From contig JAFKGQ010000006.1 in NCBI GenBank assembly GCA_017307755.1, forward strand, positions 496,001 through 560,000: 64,000 bases of DNA. The letters are read 5' to 3'. Made by a program: the position numbers and the translations under genes. The notes beneath the pieces were generated by a model. It did no database searches and was not told where the DNA came from. It saw nothing but the letters and a program-made list of their open reading frames with translations. Positions 9,175 through 19,290 of the stretch are shown here, piece by piece (positions within the stretch are counted from its first letter, which is position 1; each line of letters begins with the position of its first letter). The DNA is from Chitinophagaceae bacterium (GTDB taxonomy: Bacteria; Bacteroidota; Bacteroidia; Chitinophagales; Chitinophagaceae).

Positions 9175-9900
9175 TCAACCCTTCTTCGAAACATTGCTGG
9201 CGCCATTGGAATGCATTTCCCGTATAACGGCAGCCCCTTTATAATAGACACCGCTGGCGCCGCTGGCATGTACATTCAATTCTTTATTGACCGTGATACG
9301 TATATCCGAGGCGCCCGTAGCATGGGCGTTACAGGTCTCCGTCACCAGGTCAAAACCTTTCAGATCACTGGCGCCGCTGGAATTCACCGTGGTAAGCCCC
9401 GATACAGTACCCGTGATCCGTGCATCCGAGGCGCCGCTGAGATCCAGTTTCAGCTCTCGTACGTCGATCGCTCCCTTAAAATCACTGGCCCCCGCCAGAT
9501 CGATGTTCAGACTCACAGCCGCGATCACTCCATCCACAAAGATATTGCTGGCGCCCGATGCACTCAGTTTGTCCAGGGAAGCAAAGCCTACATAAGCCCT
9601 CATTTTCTTATTGCCTGTACTCCAGCCAAACCCCTTGTGATCCACCCAGATCTTTAATATTCCATCATGCACCTCCGTCCGTATGCGATCCCGCCACTTG
9701 ATCTCCTCCGCGCTGACAGCCACTGATTCCTGCATCCCCTGACTGAGAAAAACATCGATCCCCCCGGATACGCTCACGCCGTGAAAACCCTGTGTGGGCC
9801 TCAATTCCACATTGGGATCATTAATGACAGTCTGTTGCGCCATCGCCGGGATCAACCCCAGCCCAAACATTGCTATGATGATAAAACGCTTCATATCCAT
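9175..9900 (-). CDS. GIN-domain (DUF2807) secreted protein, copy 1
   Basis: 241 aa, signal peptide ending in MAQQ. The mature protein is one head GIN domain: residues about 25-110 contain the conserved NxxLRPTQGFHGVSVSGGIDVFLSQG block, then a series of about seven rungs each ending in the tetrapeptide GAS(D/N). This regular spacing suggests a short beta-helix. Function of the family is unknown; members are envelope or surface proteins. It is the last of three tandem paralogues, 4 bp after copy 2. Its turn motif (GASD) differs from copies 2 and 3. Confidence 0.85.
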   Translation of the reverse strand: MDMKRFIIIAMFGLGLIPAMAQQTVINDPNVELRPTQGFHGVSVSGGIDVFLSQGMQESVAVSAEEIKWRDRIRTEVHDGILKIWVDHKGFGWSTGNKKMRAYVGFASLDKLSASGASNIFVDGVIAAVSLNIDLAGASDFKGAIDVRELKLDLSGASDARITGTVSGLTTVNSSGASDLKGFDLVTETCNAHATGASDIRITVNKELNVHASGASGVYYKGAAVIREMHSNGASNVSKKG

Positions 9901-9904
9901 TTTT

Positions 9905-10621
9905 TCACGCCTTCTTTACGCTTCCCCCGCTGCTGGTATGCACCTCCTTGATGACGCCGGAACCCTGATAACGGATCCTCCCGCCACTATGCGCAGAAAC
10001 CTCCATTTCCTTCTCCACGGATATATCGATGCTGCCGCCGCTGTTGGCATTCACATCACAATCTCCCGTCACCAGGTCAAAACCATGCAGATGACTGCCG
10101 CTGGTTGCAGACGCCCTCAAATGGGCAGCCGCCCCCGCGATCGTGGACTGCGCACCGCTGTTTTGCTCGATCTTCAGGTCCGTCGCCTCCACTTTCCCCG
10201 AGAACTTGGCGCCGCTGGTAAATGACATTGTAAATGTACCGGATTTCAACGTTCCATCCACCTCTACCTTGGCGCCGGACGAAGCCGACAACCCATCTAT
10301 ATTGGTACATGAAACATATACCTGTAATTCCTTTCCACGAAAATCCGGCCACTTCCATTTCTCAGTATCATAATAGATATGCAAAACCCCGTTCTTTACC
10401 TCCGTCTGGATACGGTCCCGGTATTCCGCATCGGAAGCGCTGACGGCAACAGCCTTCTCATTGCCCTGGGTAAGAAAAAGACGGATTCCCGTGGAAACAT
10501 GAATGGCGTGAAAATCACCCACCTTCCGCAATACCGCATTGGGGTCCTTAATGATGTTTTTTTGTGCAAAGACTGCCGATAAAGAAAAACACGCAGCCAA
10601 CAGAAGGATCATCTTTCGCAT
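9905..10621 (-). CDS. GIN-domain (DUF2807) secreted protein, copy 2
   Basis: 238 aa with a signal peptide ending in VFAQ. Same architecture as its neighbours: a conserved head (FHAIHVSTGIRLFLTQGN) and about seven rungs, here with SGA or SGG turns (SSGAKVEV, NSGGSIDI, HSGGRIRY). It lacks the Asp at the turn that copies 1 and 3 share. It is the middle gene of a probable operon, 27 bp after copy 3 and 4 bp before copy 1. Family membership is clear from shared blocks; biochemical role is not known. Confidence 0.85.
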   Translation of the reverse strand: MRKMILLLAACFSLSAVFAQKNIIKDPNAVLRKVGDFHAIHVSTGIRLFLTQGNEKAVAVSASDAEYRDRIQTEVKNGVLHIYYDTEKWKWPDFRGKELQVYVSCTNIDGLSASSGAKVEVDGTLKSGTFTMSFTSGAKFSGKVEATDLKIEQNSGAQSTIAGAAAHLRASATSGSHLHGFDLVTGDCDVNANSGGSIDISVEKEMEVSAHSGGRIRYQGSGVIKEVHTSSGGSVKKA

Positions 10622-10648
10622 AGTGGATTGGTTTTAAAGTGAGGAGGA

Positions 10649-11365
10649 CTATCCTTTATGATTTATACTGCTGCTGCCGCTGGAATGCTGGTTCCGGATG
10701 ACAGCCGAACCTTTATAATATACATCACTGCCACCGCTGGCATTGATGCTCAAACCCTTGTTCGCGGTAATATGGATATCGCTGCCGCCGCTGGCCACTA
10801 CATCGCATTCCTCCGCCGACAGGTCATAGCCGTGAAAATCACTACCGCCGCTGGCATTCACCGACAATCGGGAGGCCGTTCCGCTGACATAACTGTCTGA
10901 TCCACCGCTCTGCGTGATCGACAGACTCCCCATAGCTACCTTCCCCTTCAAATCACTGCCGCCAGACAGGTTCATATCCAATTTATCTCCTTTGACAACA
11001 TCCTTAAAAAACACATCCGAGCCACCGCTGGCCCCTAATCCATCCAGCACCTTGCAGGACACATACGCCCTCAATTTCCTGTTCCTCCCTACATAAAAAT
11101 GCACCCCTTCTTCTTTCATATATATCTTCAGAACGCCATTCGATACTTCTGTCCGTATCCTGTCCCTCTCGGAGATGCTGGTAGAACTGACTGCCACCGC
11201 CTCATCCCCCTGGCTAAAATAAAGATCGATCCCGCCGGATATCTGGATGGCATGGAACCCCGTGACATTCCGCTTATCGGCATTCTTATCTTCGATAACA
11301 TCGTTCTGTGAAAAGGCCAGCAGGCTCAACATAGTAGCAGTTGCGAGGAGTAGCATATTCTTCAT
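10649..11365 (-). CDS. GIN-domain (DUF2807) secreted protein, copy 3
   Basis: 238 aa from the ATG at 11365 (MKNMLLLATATML), preferred because it gives a normal signal peptide ending in AFSQ; an open frame extends 16 codons further upstream without signal-like character. The head block FHAIQISGGIDLYFSQG is followed by about seven rungs with the turn SGGSD. This is the first gene of the three-copy cluster on this strand. Near identity of domain layout but different turn motifs shows old duplication followed by within-gene homogenisation (inference). Confidence 0.85.
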   Translation of the reverse strand: MKNMLLLATATMLSLLAFSQNDVIEDKNADKRNVTGFHAIQISGGIDLYFSQGDEAVAVSSTSISERDRIRTEVSNGVLKIYMKEEGVHFYVGRNRKLRAYVSCKVLDGLGASGGSDVFFKDVVKGDKLDMNLSGGSDLKGKVAMGSLSITQSGGSDSYVSGTASRLSVNASGGSDFHGYDLSAEECDVVASGGSDIHITANKGLSINASGGSDVYYKGSAVIRNQHSSGSSSINHKG

Positions 11366-11477
11366 AATTAGCAATTTTTTAAAAAAGACGGGACACATAA
11401 CCAAATGTTGCATGGCAGCCCTTATTCAAGTCTGACGGCCGGCGTTCCTTAAAAGTTACAGCAGGTTAAAAAATTCT

Positions 11478-11485
11478 TACCTTTG
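11478..11485 (+). promoter_or_regulatory. -7 box for the TPP-riboswitch transcript
   Basis: TACCTTTG matches TAnnTTTG and lies 16 nt before the riboswitch. No good TTTG is visible at the expected -33 distance, so support rests on the box and its position. Confidence 0.45.
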
Positions 11486-11501
11486 CCGCTGGTCTTTCAG
11501 A

Positions 11502-11586
11502 TTCCTCGGGGTGCTGTTCCGCCATTAGCGGGACGGCTGAGAAGATACCCGTAGAACCTGGTCAGGGTAATGCCTGCGCAGGGAAG
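11502..11586 (+). promoter_or_regulatory. TPP (THI-box) riboswitch
   Basis: All hallmark segments are present in order: TCGGGGTGC near 11505, GGCTGAGA near 11535, ATACCCGTAGAACCTGGTC near 11545, then GGGTAATGCCTGCGCAGGGAAGG split across 11564-11586. The outer stem pairs TTCCT (11502-11506) with GGGAA. It sits about 60 nt upstream of the TonB receptor start. In this phylum such elements control thiamine-related transporters and biosynthesis; high TPP should reduce expression of the receptor. Confidence 0.93.
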
Positions 11587-11649
11587 GTAAACAACTGTTC
11601 CACTTTTCTCCCTCTTGCATTTCCCTCCTAAAAATCAACTTGTTAGTAA

Positions 11650-14109
11650 ATGAGAAAAATCTATTTGGCTCTATTTGCCGTCCTGTTTTTGGCAGCCTCT
11701 TTTGCCGGCCATGCCCAAAATGTCCCCTTCCTTGTCACCGGACAGGTGGTCGATACCCTGAACGGCGCCCCTATCCCGGGCGCCAGCGTCGAGCTAACCC
11801 CCTCTGGCGCCAAACTCACCGACGAGGAAGGCCACTTCCAATTCCGGCTCACCCGGCCGGGCACTTATACCCTGAAAATCACCAATGTCGGATACACCCC
11901 CTATGAAACTTCCATCACCCTCCCCACAGGTACCCCCATCCACGTCTCGCTTTCCAGGATCAACCTTTTTATGCAACCCGTGGAAGTCCATGCTCTCCGG
12001 GCCGGCGAAAAGGCCCCTTTTACAAAGACCAACATCAGTAAAAAACAGATAGAAACCACAAACCTCGGACAAGACCTCCCCTTCCTCCTTAATCAAACCC
12101 CTTCCGTCACCGTTAATTCAGATGCCGGCAACGGCATAGGATATACAGGTATCCGTATACGTGGCACCGATGCTACCCGCATCAACATGACCCTCAACGG
12201 GATCCCGTACAATGACGCTGAATCCCAGGCCATTTTTTTCGTTGACCTGCCCGACCTGGCTTCTTCTACAGGCAGCATACAGATACAACGTGGAGTAGGC
12301 ACATCCTCCAATGGCGCCGGCGCTTTCGGCGCCACCATTAACTTCTCTACCAATGAATTCAATGAAAAACCATATGCTGAGTCCAACAACAGCTATGGTT
12401 CATTCAACACCTGGAAGAACACAATAAAAGCCGGCTCCGGCCTCATCGACGGACATTTCACCCTCGACGCACGGCTATCCAGGCTCAGCAGCGATGGCTA
12501 CATCGATAGGGCGACCAGCGACCTTCACTCTTTCTATCTCTCCGCCGCCTGGCTGGATGACAAGTCCTCCCTTAGACTGAATATCCTTTCCGGCAAAGAA
12601 AAGACCTACCAGGCCTGGAATGGTATCCCCGAAGCAAAGATTTTTGGGGACAAAGCCGCATTGGATCAACACTACAACAACAACCTGGGATACCTGTACT
12701 TCACTCAGGCCGACTCCCTGAACCTCTATAATTCCAACAGGCGTACCTACAACTACTTTACATACAACAACCAGACGGATAATTACCAACAGGACCACTA
12801 TCAATTATTCTTTAATCACCAGCTAAACAAAAAACTGTCCTTTAATGTGGCCGGCTTTCTCACAAGAGGCCGTGGTTACTATGAAGAATATCAGCAGCAG
12901 GCAGCTTACTCCGATTATGGTTTGACCGGTCCCGTTATAGGGACGGACACCATCCATAACACCGCCCTGGTACGCCAGCAATGGCTGGACAATTATTTTT
13001 ATGGAGGCATCTTCTCTATACAATACAAAGAAGGCCCCACCCAGCTCACCCTGGGAGGCGGATGGGATAAATATGATGGCAAGCACTATGGTACTATCAT
13101 CTGGACGCAGAATGGCGGTATTGGAAAAGATCATTGGTACTACGATCTGCCCGCTCACAAGACGGATTTTAACGTCTACGGCAAATGGCAGCAGCAATTG
13201 ACAGAACATCTCTCCTTCTTTGCCGACATGCAGTACCGTAGGATCGGTTATGACCTGGAAGGCTTTAAGAACAACCCCTCCCTGTTCATCAACAAACATT
13301 ATGATTTTTTCAATCCCAAGACAGGCCTTACCTGGACAGGACATGAATGGCAAACCTATCTCTCCTGGTCCCATGCAAGCCATGAACCCAATAGGGACGA
13401 TTTTGAGGCGGGTCAGGATCAACAGCCCAGACCGGAAACCCTCAATGACTTCGAGCTGGGATATGAAAAAAAGACCAGCCGTTATTCCTGGAGCGCCACC
13501 GCCTATTATATGCTTTATAAGGATCAGCTTGTACTCACAGGACGGATCAATGACGTAGGCGCCTATACCCGTACCAATATTAAGGACAGTTATCGCCTGG
13601 GACTGGAGTTACAAGGCAGCGCCCGCCTCACGGACTTCTTCGCCGCAACAGCCAACCTGACCCTCAGCCGCAACAAGATCAACAACTACACCGAATACGT
13701 AGACGACTATGACAATGGCGGCCAAAAGAGTTATTTCTACAAACATCCCGACATCGCTTTTTCACCCGCCATCGTAGGTGCCGCGTCCCTGGATTTCCTG
13801 CCCTTGCGGGATCTTACCATCAGCCTGCCGGCAAAATATGTCGGCAAACAATACCTGGACAATTCACAAAAAGAAAACCGCAGACTGCGCAGCTACTATG
13901 TCCAGGATTTCCGCATAATGTATACCCTAAAACCCCGGCCTTTCAAAGCCATCGACCTCATCTTCCAGCTGAACAACGTTTTCAATAAACAATATGAACC
14001 CAATGGCTACACCTACAGTTCTTACTCCGGCGGCGGTCTGCTAACGGAAAACTTTTATTTCCCCATGGCCGGCACGAATTTTATGTGCGCAGTAAATATA
14101 AAATTGTAA
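11650..14109 (+). CDS. TonB-dependent receptor, probable thiamine/precursor importer
   Basis: 819 aa. Signal peptide about 1-23 (ends GHAQ). Residues about 30-95 form a carboxypeptidase-regulatory-like domain (VTGQVVDTLNGAPIPGASVE). The plug spans roughly 120-230 with the typical GIRIRGTDATRINMTLNGIP and GVGTSSNGAGAFGATIN segments, and the rest is a 22-strand-type barrel with a late LIFQLNNVFNKQYEPNG block. The upstream TPP riboswitch is the main clue to substrate: thiamine or a pyrimidine/thiazole precursor. This is established logic for riboswitch-linked receptors in Bacteroidota but unproven here. The S9 peptidase starts 31 bp downstream and may share the transcript. Confidence 0.92.
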   Translation: MRKIYLALFAVLFLAASFAGHAQNVPFLVTGQVVDTLNGAPIPGASVELTPSGAKLTDEEGHFQFRLTRPGTYTLKITNVGYTPYETSITLPTGTPIHVSLSRINLFMQPVEVHALRAGEKAPFTKTNISKKQIETTNLGQDLPFLLNQTPSVTVNSDAGNGIGYTGIRIRGTDATRINMTLNGIPYNDAESQAIFFVDLPDLASSTGSIQIQRGVGTSSNGAGAFGATINFSTNEFNEKPYAESNNSYGSFNTWKNTIKAGSGLIDGHFTLDARLSRLSSDGYIDRATSDLHSFYLSAAWLDDKSSLRLNILSGKEKTYQAWNGIPEAKIFGDKAALDQHYNNNLGYLYFTQADSLNLYNSNRRTYNYFTYNNQTDNYQQDHYQLFFNHQLNKKLSFNVAGFLTRGRGYYEEYQQQAAYSDYGLTGPVIGTDTIHNTALVRQQWLDNYFYGGIFSIQYKEGPTQLTLGGGWDKYDGKHYGTIIWTQNGGIGKDHWYYDLPAHKTDFNVYGKWQQQLTEHLSFFADMQYRRIGYDLEGFKNNPSLFINKHYDFFNPKTGLTWTGHEWQTYLSWSHASHEPNRDDFEAGQDQQPRPETLNDFELGYEKKTSRYSWSATAYYMLYKDQLVLTGRINDVGAYTRTNIKDSYRLGLELQGSARLTDFFAATANLTLSRNKINNYTEYVDDYDNGGQKSYFYKHPDIAFSPAIVGAASLDFLPLRDLTISLPAKYVGKQYLDNSQKENRRLRSYYVQDFRIMYTLKPRPFKAIDLIFQLNNVFNKQYEPNGYTYSSYSGGGLLTENFYFPMAGTNFMCAVNIKL

Positions 14110-14140
14110 ATTAAGGGCCTAGATAATCACCTTACAGCAT

Positions 14141-16129
<1,989 letters not shown>

Positions 16130-16166
16130 ACTCGCCCTCCGGATGTGCCCGACCAGTAGCAGCCGC

Positions 16167-16475
16167 CTATTTGACGATCCGGTCCTGCCAGGCCAACATA
16201 CCGCCCGTGAGGTTCTTTACATCGGAAAAGCCGGCTGTCTCGAGGATAAGACTTGCCTGACCACTGCGATTGCCGCTGCGACAGTACACGATGACCTCCT
16301 CATCCTTCCAGTTGTCGATAGCATCCGTCTGCATCGTCTGTATCTGCCTCAATGGCAATAATACGCCTCCGATATTGAATTCGGCATGCTCGGAAGGTTC
16401 ACGGACATCCAGTAAATGAAGGGGCTCGCCGGCATCTAACCTGGCTTTTAATTGCTCTACAGTGATAACTTGCAT
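16167..16475 (-). CDS. Single-domain rhodanese-like sulfurtransferase
   Basis: 102 aa, no signal peptide, cytoplasmic. The domain covers the whole protein: LLDVREPSEHAEFNIGG near the start, catalytic loop YCRSGNRSGQA with the active cysteine, and a terminal GGMLAWQD. Such proteins carry persulfide sulfur from donors such as thiosulfate or glutathione persulfide. It stands about 135 bp downstream of the PASTA gene on the same strand; the gap holds strong hairpins, so it is likely a separate unit. It converges with the S9 peptidase gene. The specific sulfur acceptor cannot be told from sequence. Confidence 0.9.
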   Translation of the reverse strand: MQVITVEQLKARLDAGEPLHLLDVREPSEHAEFNIGGVLLPLRQIQTMQTDAIDNWKDEEVIVYCRSGNRSGQASLILETAGFSDVKNLTGGMLAWQDRIVK

Positions 16476-16516
16476 ACCTGCATCTGTTTTAAGACAGCGA
16501 ATATATTAAATATTGT

Positions 16517-16582
16517 GCGCAATTGGCTTCCGGGGGAATTTAAGCCAATTGCGCGAAACCTCTAATATCTGGCCTTCGGCCA
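16517..16582. repeat. Two adjacent intergenic hairpins
   Basis: A 13-bp perfect inverted repeat (GCGCAATTGGCTT at 16517-16529 and its complement at 16542-16554) with a 12-nt loop is followed by TGGCC-TTC-GGCCA (16570-16582). They lie between the PASTA and rhodanese genes, both on the minus strand. There is no clear T-tract, so termination is not assured. Confidence 0.6.
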
Positions 16583-16610
16583 ACGAGCCTCCGGCCCGTT
16601 TTGATTAAGC

Positions 16611-17429
16611 CTAATATCCATTTCCGCCGGGAGTTGTCGTGGAATCCTGTCTTCTCACGGGTCTTTGTGCGCTCAGCCAGATACTGACCACCTGGCCCGG
16701 ATGGATAATGTTTGGGCGCCCGTCATCCGTGTATTGTTGAGGCGTCTGCTTATAGATAAATCCTTCCGTCGTATCCCGTACGTTATTGTCCGGAACGACG
16801 GCCCCGAAAATAAGCCCCAGGGAATCTATCCGGCTTTTTGCCTGCTGATAGGTCAGCCCCGTCAGATCTGGTACGATAAACCCCACTCCCCCAATGCCGC
16901 TGCCCAATACCAGCGTAATAGAGCTCCCCTGACGGACCTGGGTGCCCGGTTTGATCGTTTCTCCTTTGTACAACTGATCCAGCACAGAGTTTTTTGCAAA
17001 GTCCGGCTTGAAGACAGTATCCTCCAGCCGAAGACCATACTGCCGCAGGATCATATCCGCATTACGAAAACTCATACTCACCAGGTTGGGCATCTGGATA
17101 AAAGGAGCTTCACTGCGATTGATCGTAAGATACACGGTACGGTTCACCTTCACCAGGTTATCCGCCTCAGGAAATTGCTTTACCACCCGTAATGGGGCCA
17201 TCGTATCAGAGTAGACAGAGTCTTGTATCTGTACGCCAAACCCGGAAGTTTCAAGACTTTTCTTTGCATCCGCATAGGATAGTCCCGTGACAGAGGGGAT
17301 CTTCATCGTCTTACCGTGTTGTGTCAGCAGGGCCAGCGAACCCAGGAACAACAACAGGAGAAGAAGCAATAAAACGATACCTGCTACTATATTTACCCAG
17401 AGAGGCTTGGTAGTGAGAAATTTGAACAC
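16611..17429 (-). CDS. PASTA-domain membrane protein
   Basis: 272 aa. A short basic start is followed by one membrane helix at about 12-36 (IVAGIVLLLLLLLLFLGSLAL) and three extracytoplasmic PASTA domains (about 40-108, 110-180, 185-255), each beginning with PxxxG-type strands such as IPSVTGLSYADAKKSLE and VPDLTGLTYQQAKSRID. The C-terminal 15 residues are Ser/Thr/Gly-rich. There is no kinase or transpeptidase domain, so it is a stand-alone PASTA protein, thought to bind peptidoglycan. It follows ddl on the same strand by 68 bp, which supports a cell-wall role. Confidence 0.9.
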   Translation of the reverse strand: MFKFLTTKPLWVNIVAGIVLLLLLLLLFLGSLALLTQHGKTMKIPSVTGLSYADAKKSLETSGFGVQIQDSVYSDTMAPLRVVKQFPEADNLVKVNRTVYLTINRSEAPFIQMPNLVSMSFRNADMILRQYGLRLEDTVFKPDFAKNSVLDQLYKGETIKPGTQVRQGSSITLVLGSGIGGVGFIVPDLTGLTYQQAKSRIDSLGLIFGAVVPDNNVRDTTEGFIYKQTPQQYTDDGRPNIIHPGQVVSIWLSAQRPVRRQDSTTTPGGNGY

Positions 17430-17497
17430 GCCTTATGATTTATTTAAAAAATACGATTTAGTTCGCCCCCTCGCCGGCCGACACCCGGCAAAAAGAA

Positions 17498-18490
17498 CTA
17501 TTTACCCGCCAGAGCTTCCTCAATAAGGGCCGAATAGAACTCCTTCAACGTCCAGCCAAAGGCCCTCAACTGCTGTGGTACAATGCTTGCCTCGCTTTGA
17601 CCGGGTACCGTATTCACCTCCAGCATAAAAGGTTCGCCCTTCGCCTCATTGTAAATAAAATCTATCCGGATGATCCCGTTGCAATTGAATATCTCGTAGA
17701 TCTTTTTTGCAGCCATCCGGACTTTTACCGCCACAGCCTCATCCACCTGGGCGGGTGTGGTTTCCTCATTTAAACCCGTTGTATACTTGGCTTCGAAGTC
17801 AAAAAACTCCTTTTTGCTCTTTACCTCGGTGATCGGCAGGATAATGATCTCTCCTTTGCTCCTGAATACCCCTACCGTAAACTCCCGGCCCGTGATAAAT
17901 TCCTCTATCAACACCTGGCTATCTTCCCGAAAAGCCTTTTCTATCGCTACCCCCAGCTCTTCAGAAGCCGAATTTACCTTGGACATACCAATGCTGGACC
18001 CTCCATTGGCCGGCTTGACAAATACAGGGAATTGCAAATGCCGTGCTACATCTTCCGGATTATCAAACCGCCCCTTCACCAGATGCACCGATCTGGCAAC
18101 GTTGATCCCGCTGAAAGCTGCAACCCCCACCGTAAAACGTTTGTTAAACGTAATGGCGGAAGTGGCCGCATTACAGCTGGTATAGGGAAGGTTCAACAGG
18201 TCAAAATAACCCTGCAGCTTCCCATCTTCCCCCGGCGTCCCGTGAATACCGATGAGTACCCCGTCAAATCGGATCTTTTGACCATCCAGGGTCAGAGAAA
18301 AATCATTCTTGTCCACGGACACCTTGGATCCGTCCTTTTTCTCATAAAACCAGCCCTCCCTGGTAATGTCGATCTTATAGACAGTATATCGATCTTTATC
18401 GATGTTATTTTCAATGGTGATAGCGCTTTTATAGGATATGACGGATTCACCGGAATACCCTCCGGTGACAAAAGCTATTGTAGGCTTCAT
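17498..18490 (-). CDS. ddl: D-alanine--D-alanine ligase
   Basis: 330 aa cytoplasmic ATP-grasp enzyme making D-Ala-D-Ala for peptidoglycan precursors. Visible family blocks: VTGGYSGESVISYKSA at the N-terminus, IHGTPGEDGKLQGYFD, FPVFVKPANGGSSIGM for ATP binding, IEEFITGREFTVGVF, and the C-terminal IIRIDFIYN...PFMLEVNTVPGQSEASIVP with the metal-binding Glu/Asn. Length is normal. The PASTA gene follows 68 bp downstream, an arrangement consistent with envelope biogenesis. No obvious -7 box was found close to the start; the upstream gap contains several palindromes. Confidence 0.95.
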   Translation of the reverse strand: MKPTIAFVTGGYSGESVISYKSAITIENNIDKDRYTVYKIDITREGWFYEKKDGSKVSVDKNDFSLTLDGQKIRFDGVLIGIHGTPGEDGKLQGYFDLLNLPYTSCNAATSAITFNKRFTVGVAAFSGINVARSVHLVKGRFDNPEDVARHLQFPVFVKPANGGSSIGMSKVNSASEELGVAIEKAFREDSQVLIEEFITGREFTVGVFRSKGEIIILPITEVKSKKEFFDFEAKYTTGLNEETTPAQVDEAVAVKVRMAAKKIYEIFNCNGIIRIDFIYNEAKGEPFMLEVNTVPGQSEASIVPQQLRAFGWTLKEFYSALIEEALAGK

Positions 18491-18579
18491 GAATAGAGAT
18501 AAATTTTCAGCAAATAAACGAAAAAACGCTGGTCTTTAGTGCCTTGGGTGCATACAACACTTAGCCAGACCAGGGGATT

Positions 18580-18602
18580 ACAAAGGGGGGTACCCCCTTT
18601 GT
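18580..18602. repeat. 10-bp inverted repeat with 3-nt loop
   Basis: ACAAAGGGGG and CCCCCTTTGT face each other across GTA, followed at once by the 8-bp palindrome GTCGCGAC (18601-18608). Upstream of ddl. Confidence 0.7.
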
Positions 18603-18616
18603 CGCGACGCATATGA

Positions 18617-18673
18617 TTATTTTTTGCCCGAAGCGCGACACTTTTATCCGAAAAGCGCAAGGGCAAAAAATAA
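18617..18673. repeat. 13-bp inverted repeat with 31-nt loop
   Basis: TTATTTTTTGCCC (18617-18629) is exactly complementary to GGGCAAAAAATAA (18661-18673). The loop has two similar segments, CCGAAGCGC and CCGAAAAGCGC. Possibly a two-way terminator or a structured element. Confidence 0.65.
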
Positions 18674-18871
18674 GAAAGGTGAAGGAAACAGCGCCCTTCA
18701 CCCTTTTACGACGGGAAATATCACCCGCCTATATTCATGTAGCCAGGCTACATTGGTAAACTCATTTAATCTTCTATTAAGGTACTACTTCCAAACGCAT
18801 GAATCCAAATTAATCTTTGCGTTTTTTTCCACACCCGGCTCAATTTTAGTCACCGGACCCCGTACAACCCT

Positions 18872-19219
18872 TTACAGATGCAACTTTTCCTTCTTGGCCA
18901 GCAGTTCCTCCACCGTCTCCCGGTACATCTCATCAGGTACACAGCAGTCCACCGGGCATACGGCCGCACACTGAGGCTCCTCATGGAACCCTTGACATTC
19001 AGTACACTTATTCGGAACGATATAATAGGTATCCACACTGATCGGTGCATTCCGTTGACCCGCGTCTACAACACTGCCATCCAACAGGGTAAAAGAGCCC
19101 TTTACACTGGTGCCATCGGTGATAGCCCATTCCACCCCGCCCTCATAAATGGCGTTATTCGGGCATTCCGGCTCACAGGCCCCGCAGTTAATACATTCTT
19201 CTGTTATTTTTATAGCCAT
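18872..19219 (-). CDS. 4Fe-4S dicluster ferredoxin
   Basis: 115 aa from the ATG at 19219 ([20 protein letters not shown]). The open frame extends 18 codons upstream, but those codons are low-complexity and overlap the divergent promoter, so the shorter start is preferred. Two clusters are indicated: CxxCxxCxxxCP near residues 9-19 and [22 protein letters not shown] later, with the extended spacing typical of this bacterial 2[4Fe-4S] group. A small cytoplasmic electron carrier. It is divergent from the acyl-CoA reductase-like gene with only about 70 bp between starts. Confidence 0.92.
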   Translation of the reverse strand: MAIKITEECINCGACEPECPNNAIYEGGVEWAITDGTSVKGSFTLLDGSVVDAGQRNAPISVDTYYIVPNKCTECQGFHEEPQCAAVCPVDCCVPDEMYRETVEELLAKKEKLHL

Positions 19220-19222
19220 ATT

Positions 19223-19256
19223 TTTGAAAATTAGGGGATTATTAAAGTTAATTTTG
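19223..19256 (+). promoter_or_regulatory. Promoter of the acyl-CoA reductase-like gene
   Basis: TTTG at 19223-19226, a 22-nt spacer and TAATTTTG at 19249-19256, matching the Bacteroidota pattern. It lies within a few bases of the ferredoxin start on the other strand, so the two divergent genes probably share control. Confidence 0.55.
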
Positions 19257-19290
19257 TTATTTGAATAATACAAATATACAAAGTCGAGTT

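Larger units (their letters stand above)
18491..18871. other. Intergenic region rich in palindromes, no gene seen
   Basis: About 380 bp between ddl and the ferredoxin gene, both on the minus strand. It holds no coding-like frame. It contains at least four inverted repeats: 18580-18602, 18617-18673, GGTGAAGG/CCTTCACC between about 18677 and 18712, and ATGTAGCC-A-GGCTACAT at 18737-18753. The two largest are listed separately. Confidence 0.6.

Noticed and set aside
9175..11365. Repeated short motifs resembling a direct-repeat array
   Set aside because: The repeats are codons of the rung turns in GIN-domain genes; there is no unique-spacer pattern, so not CRISPR.
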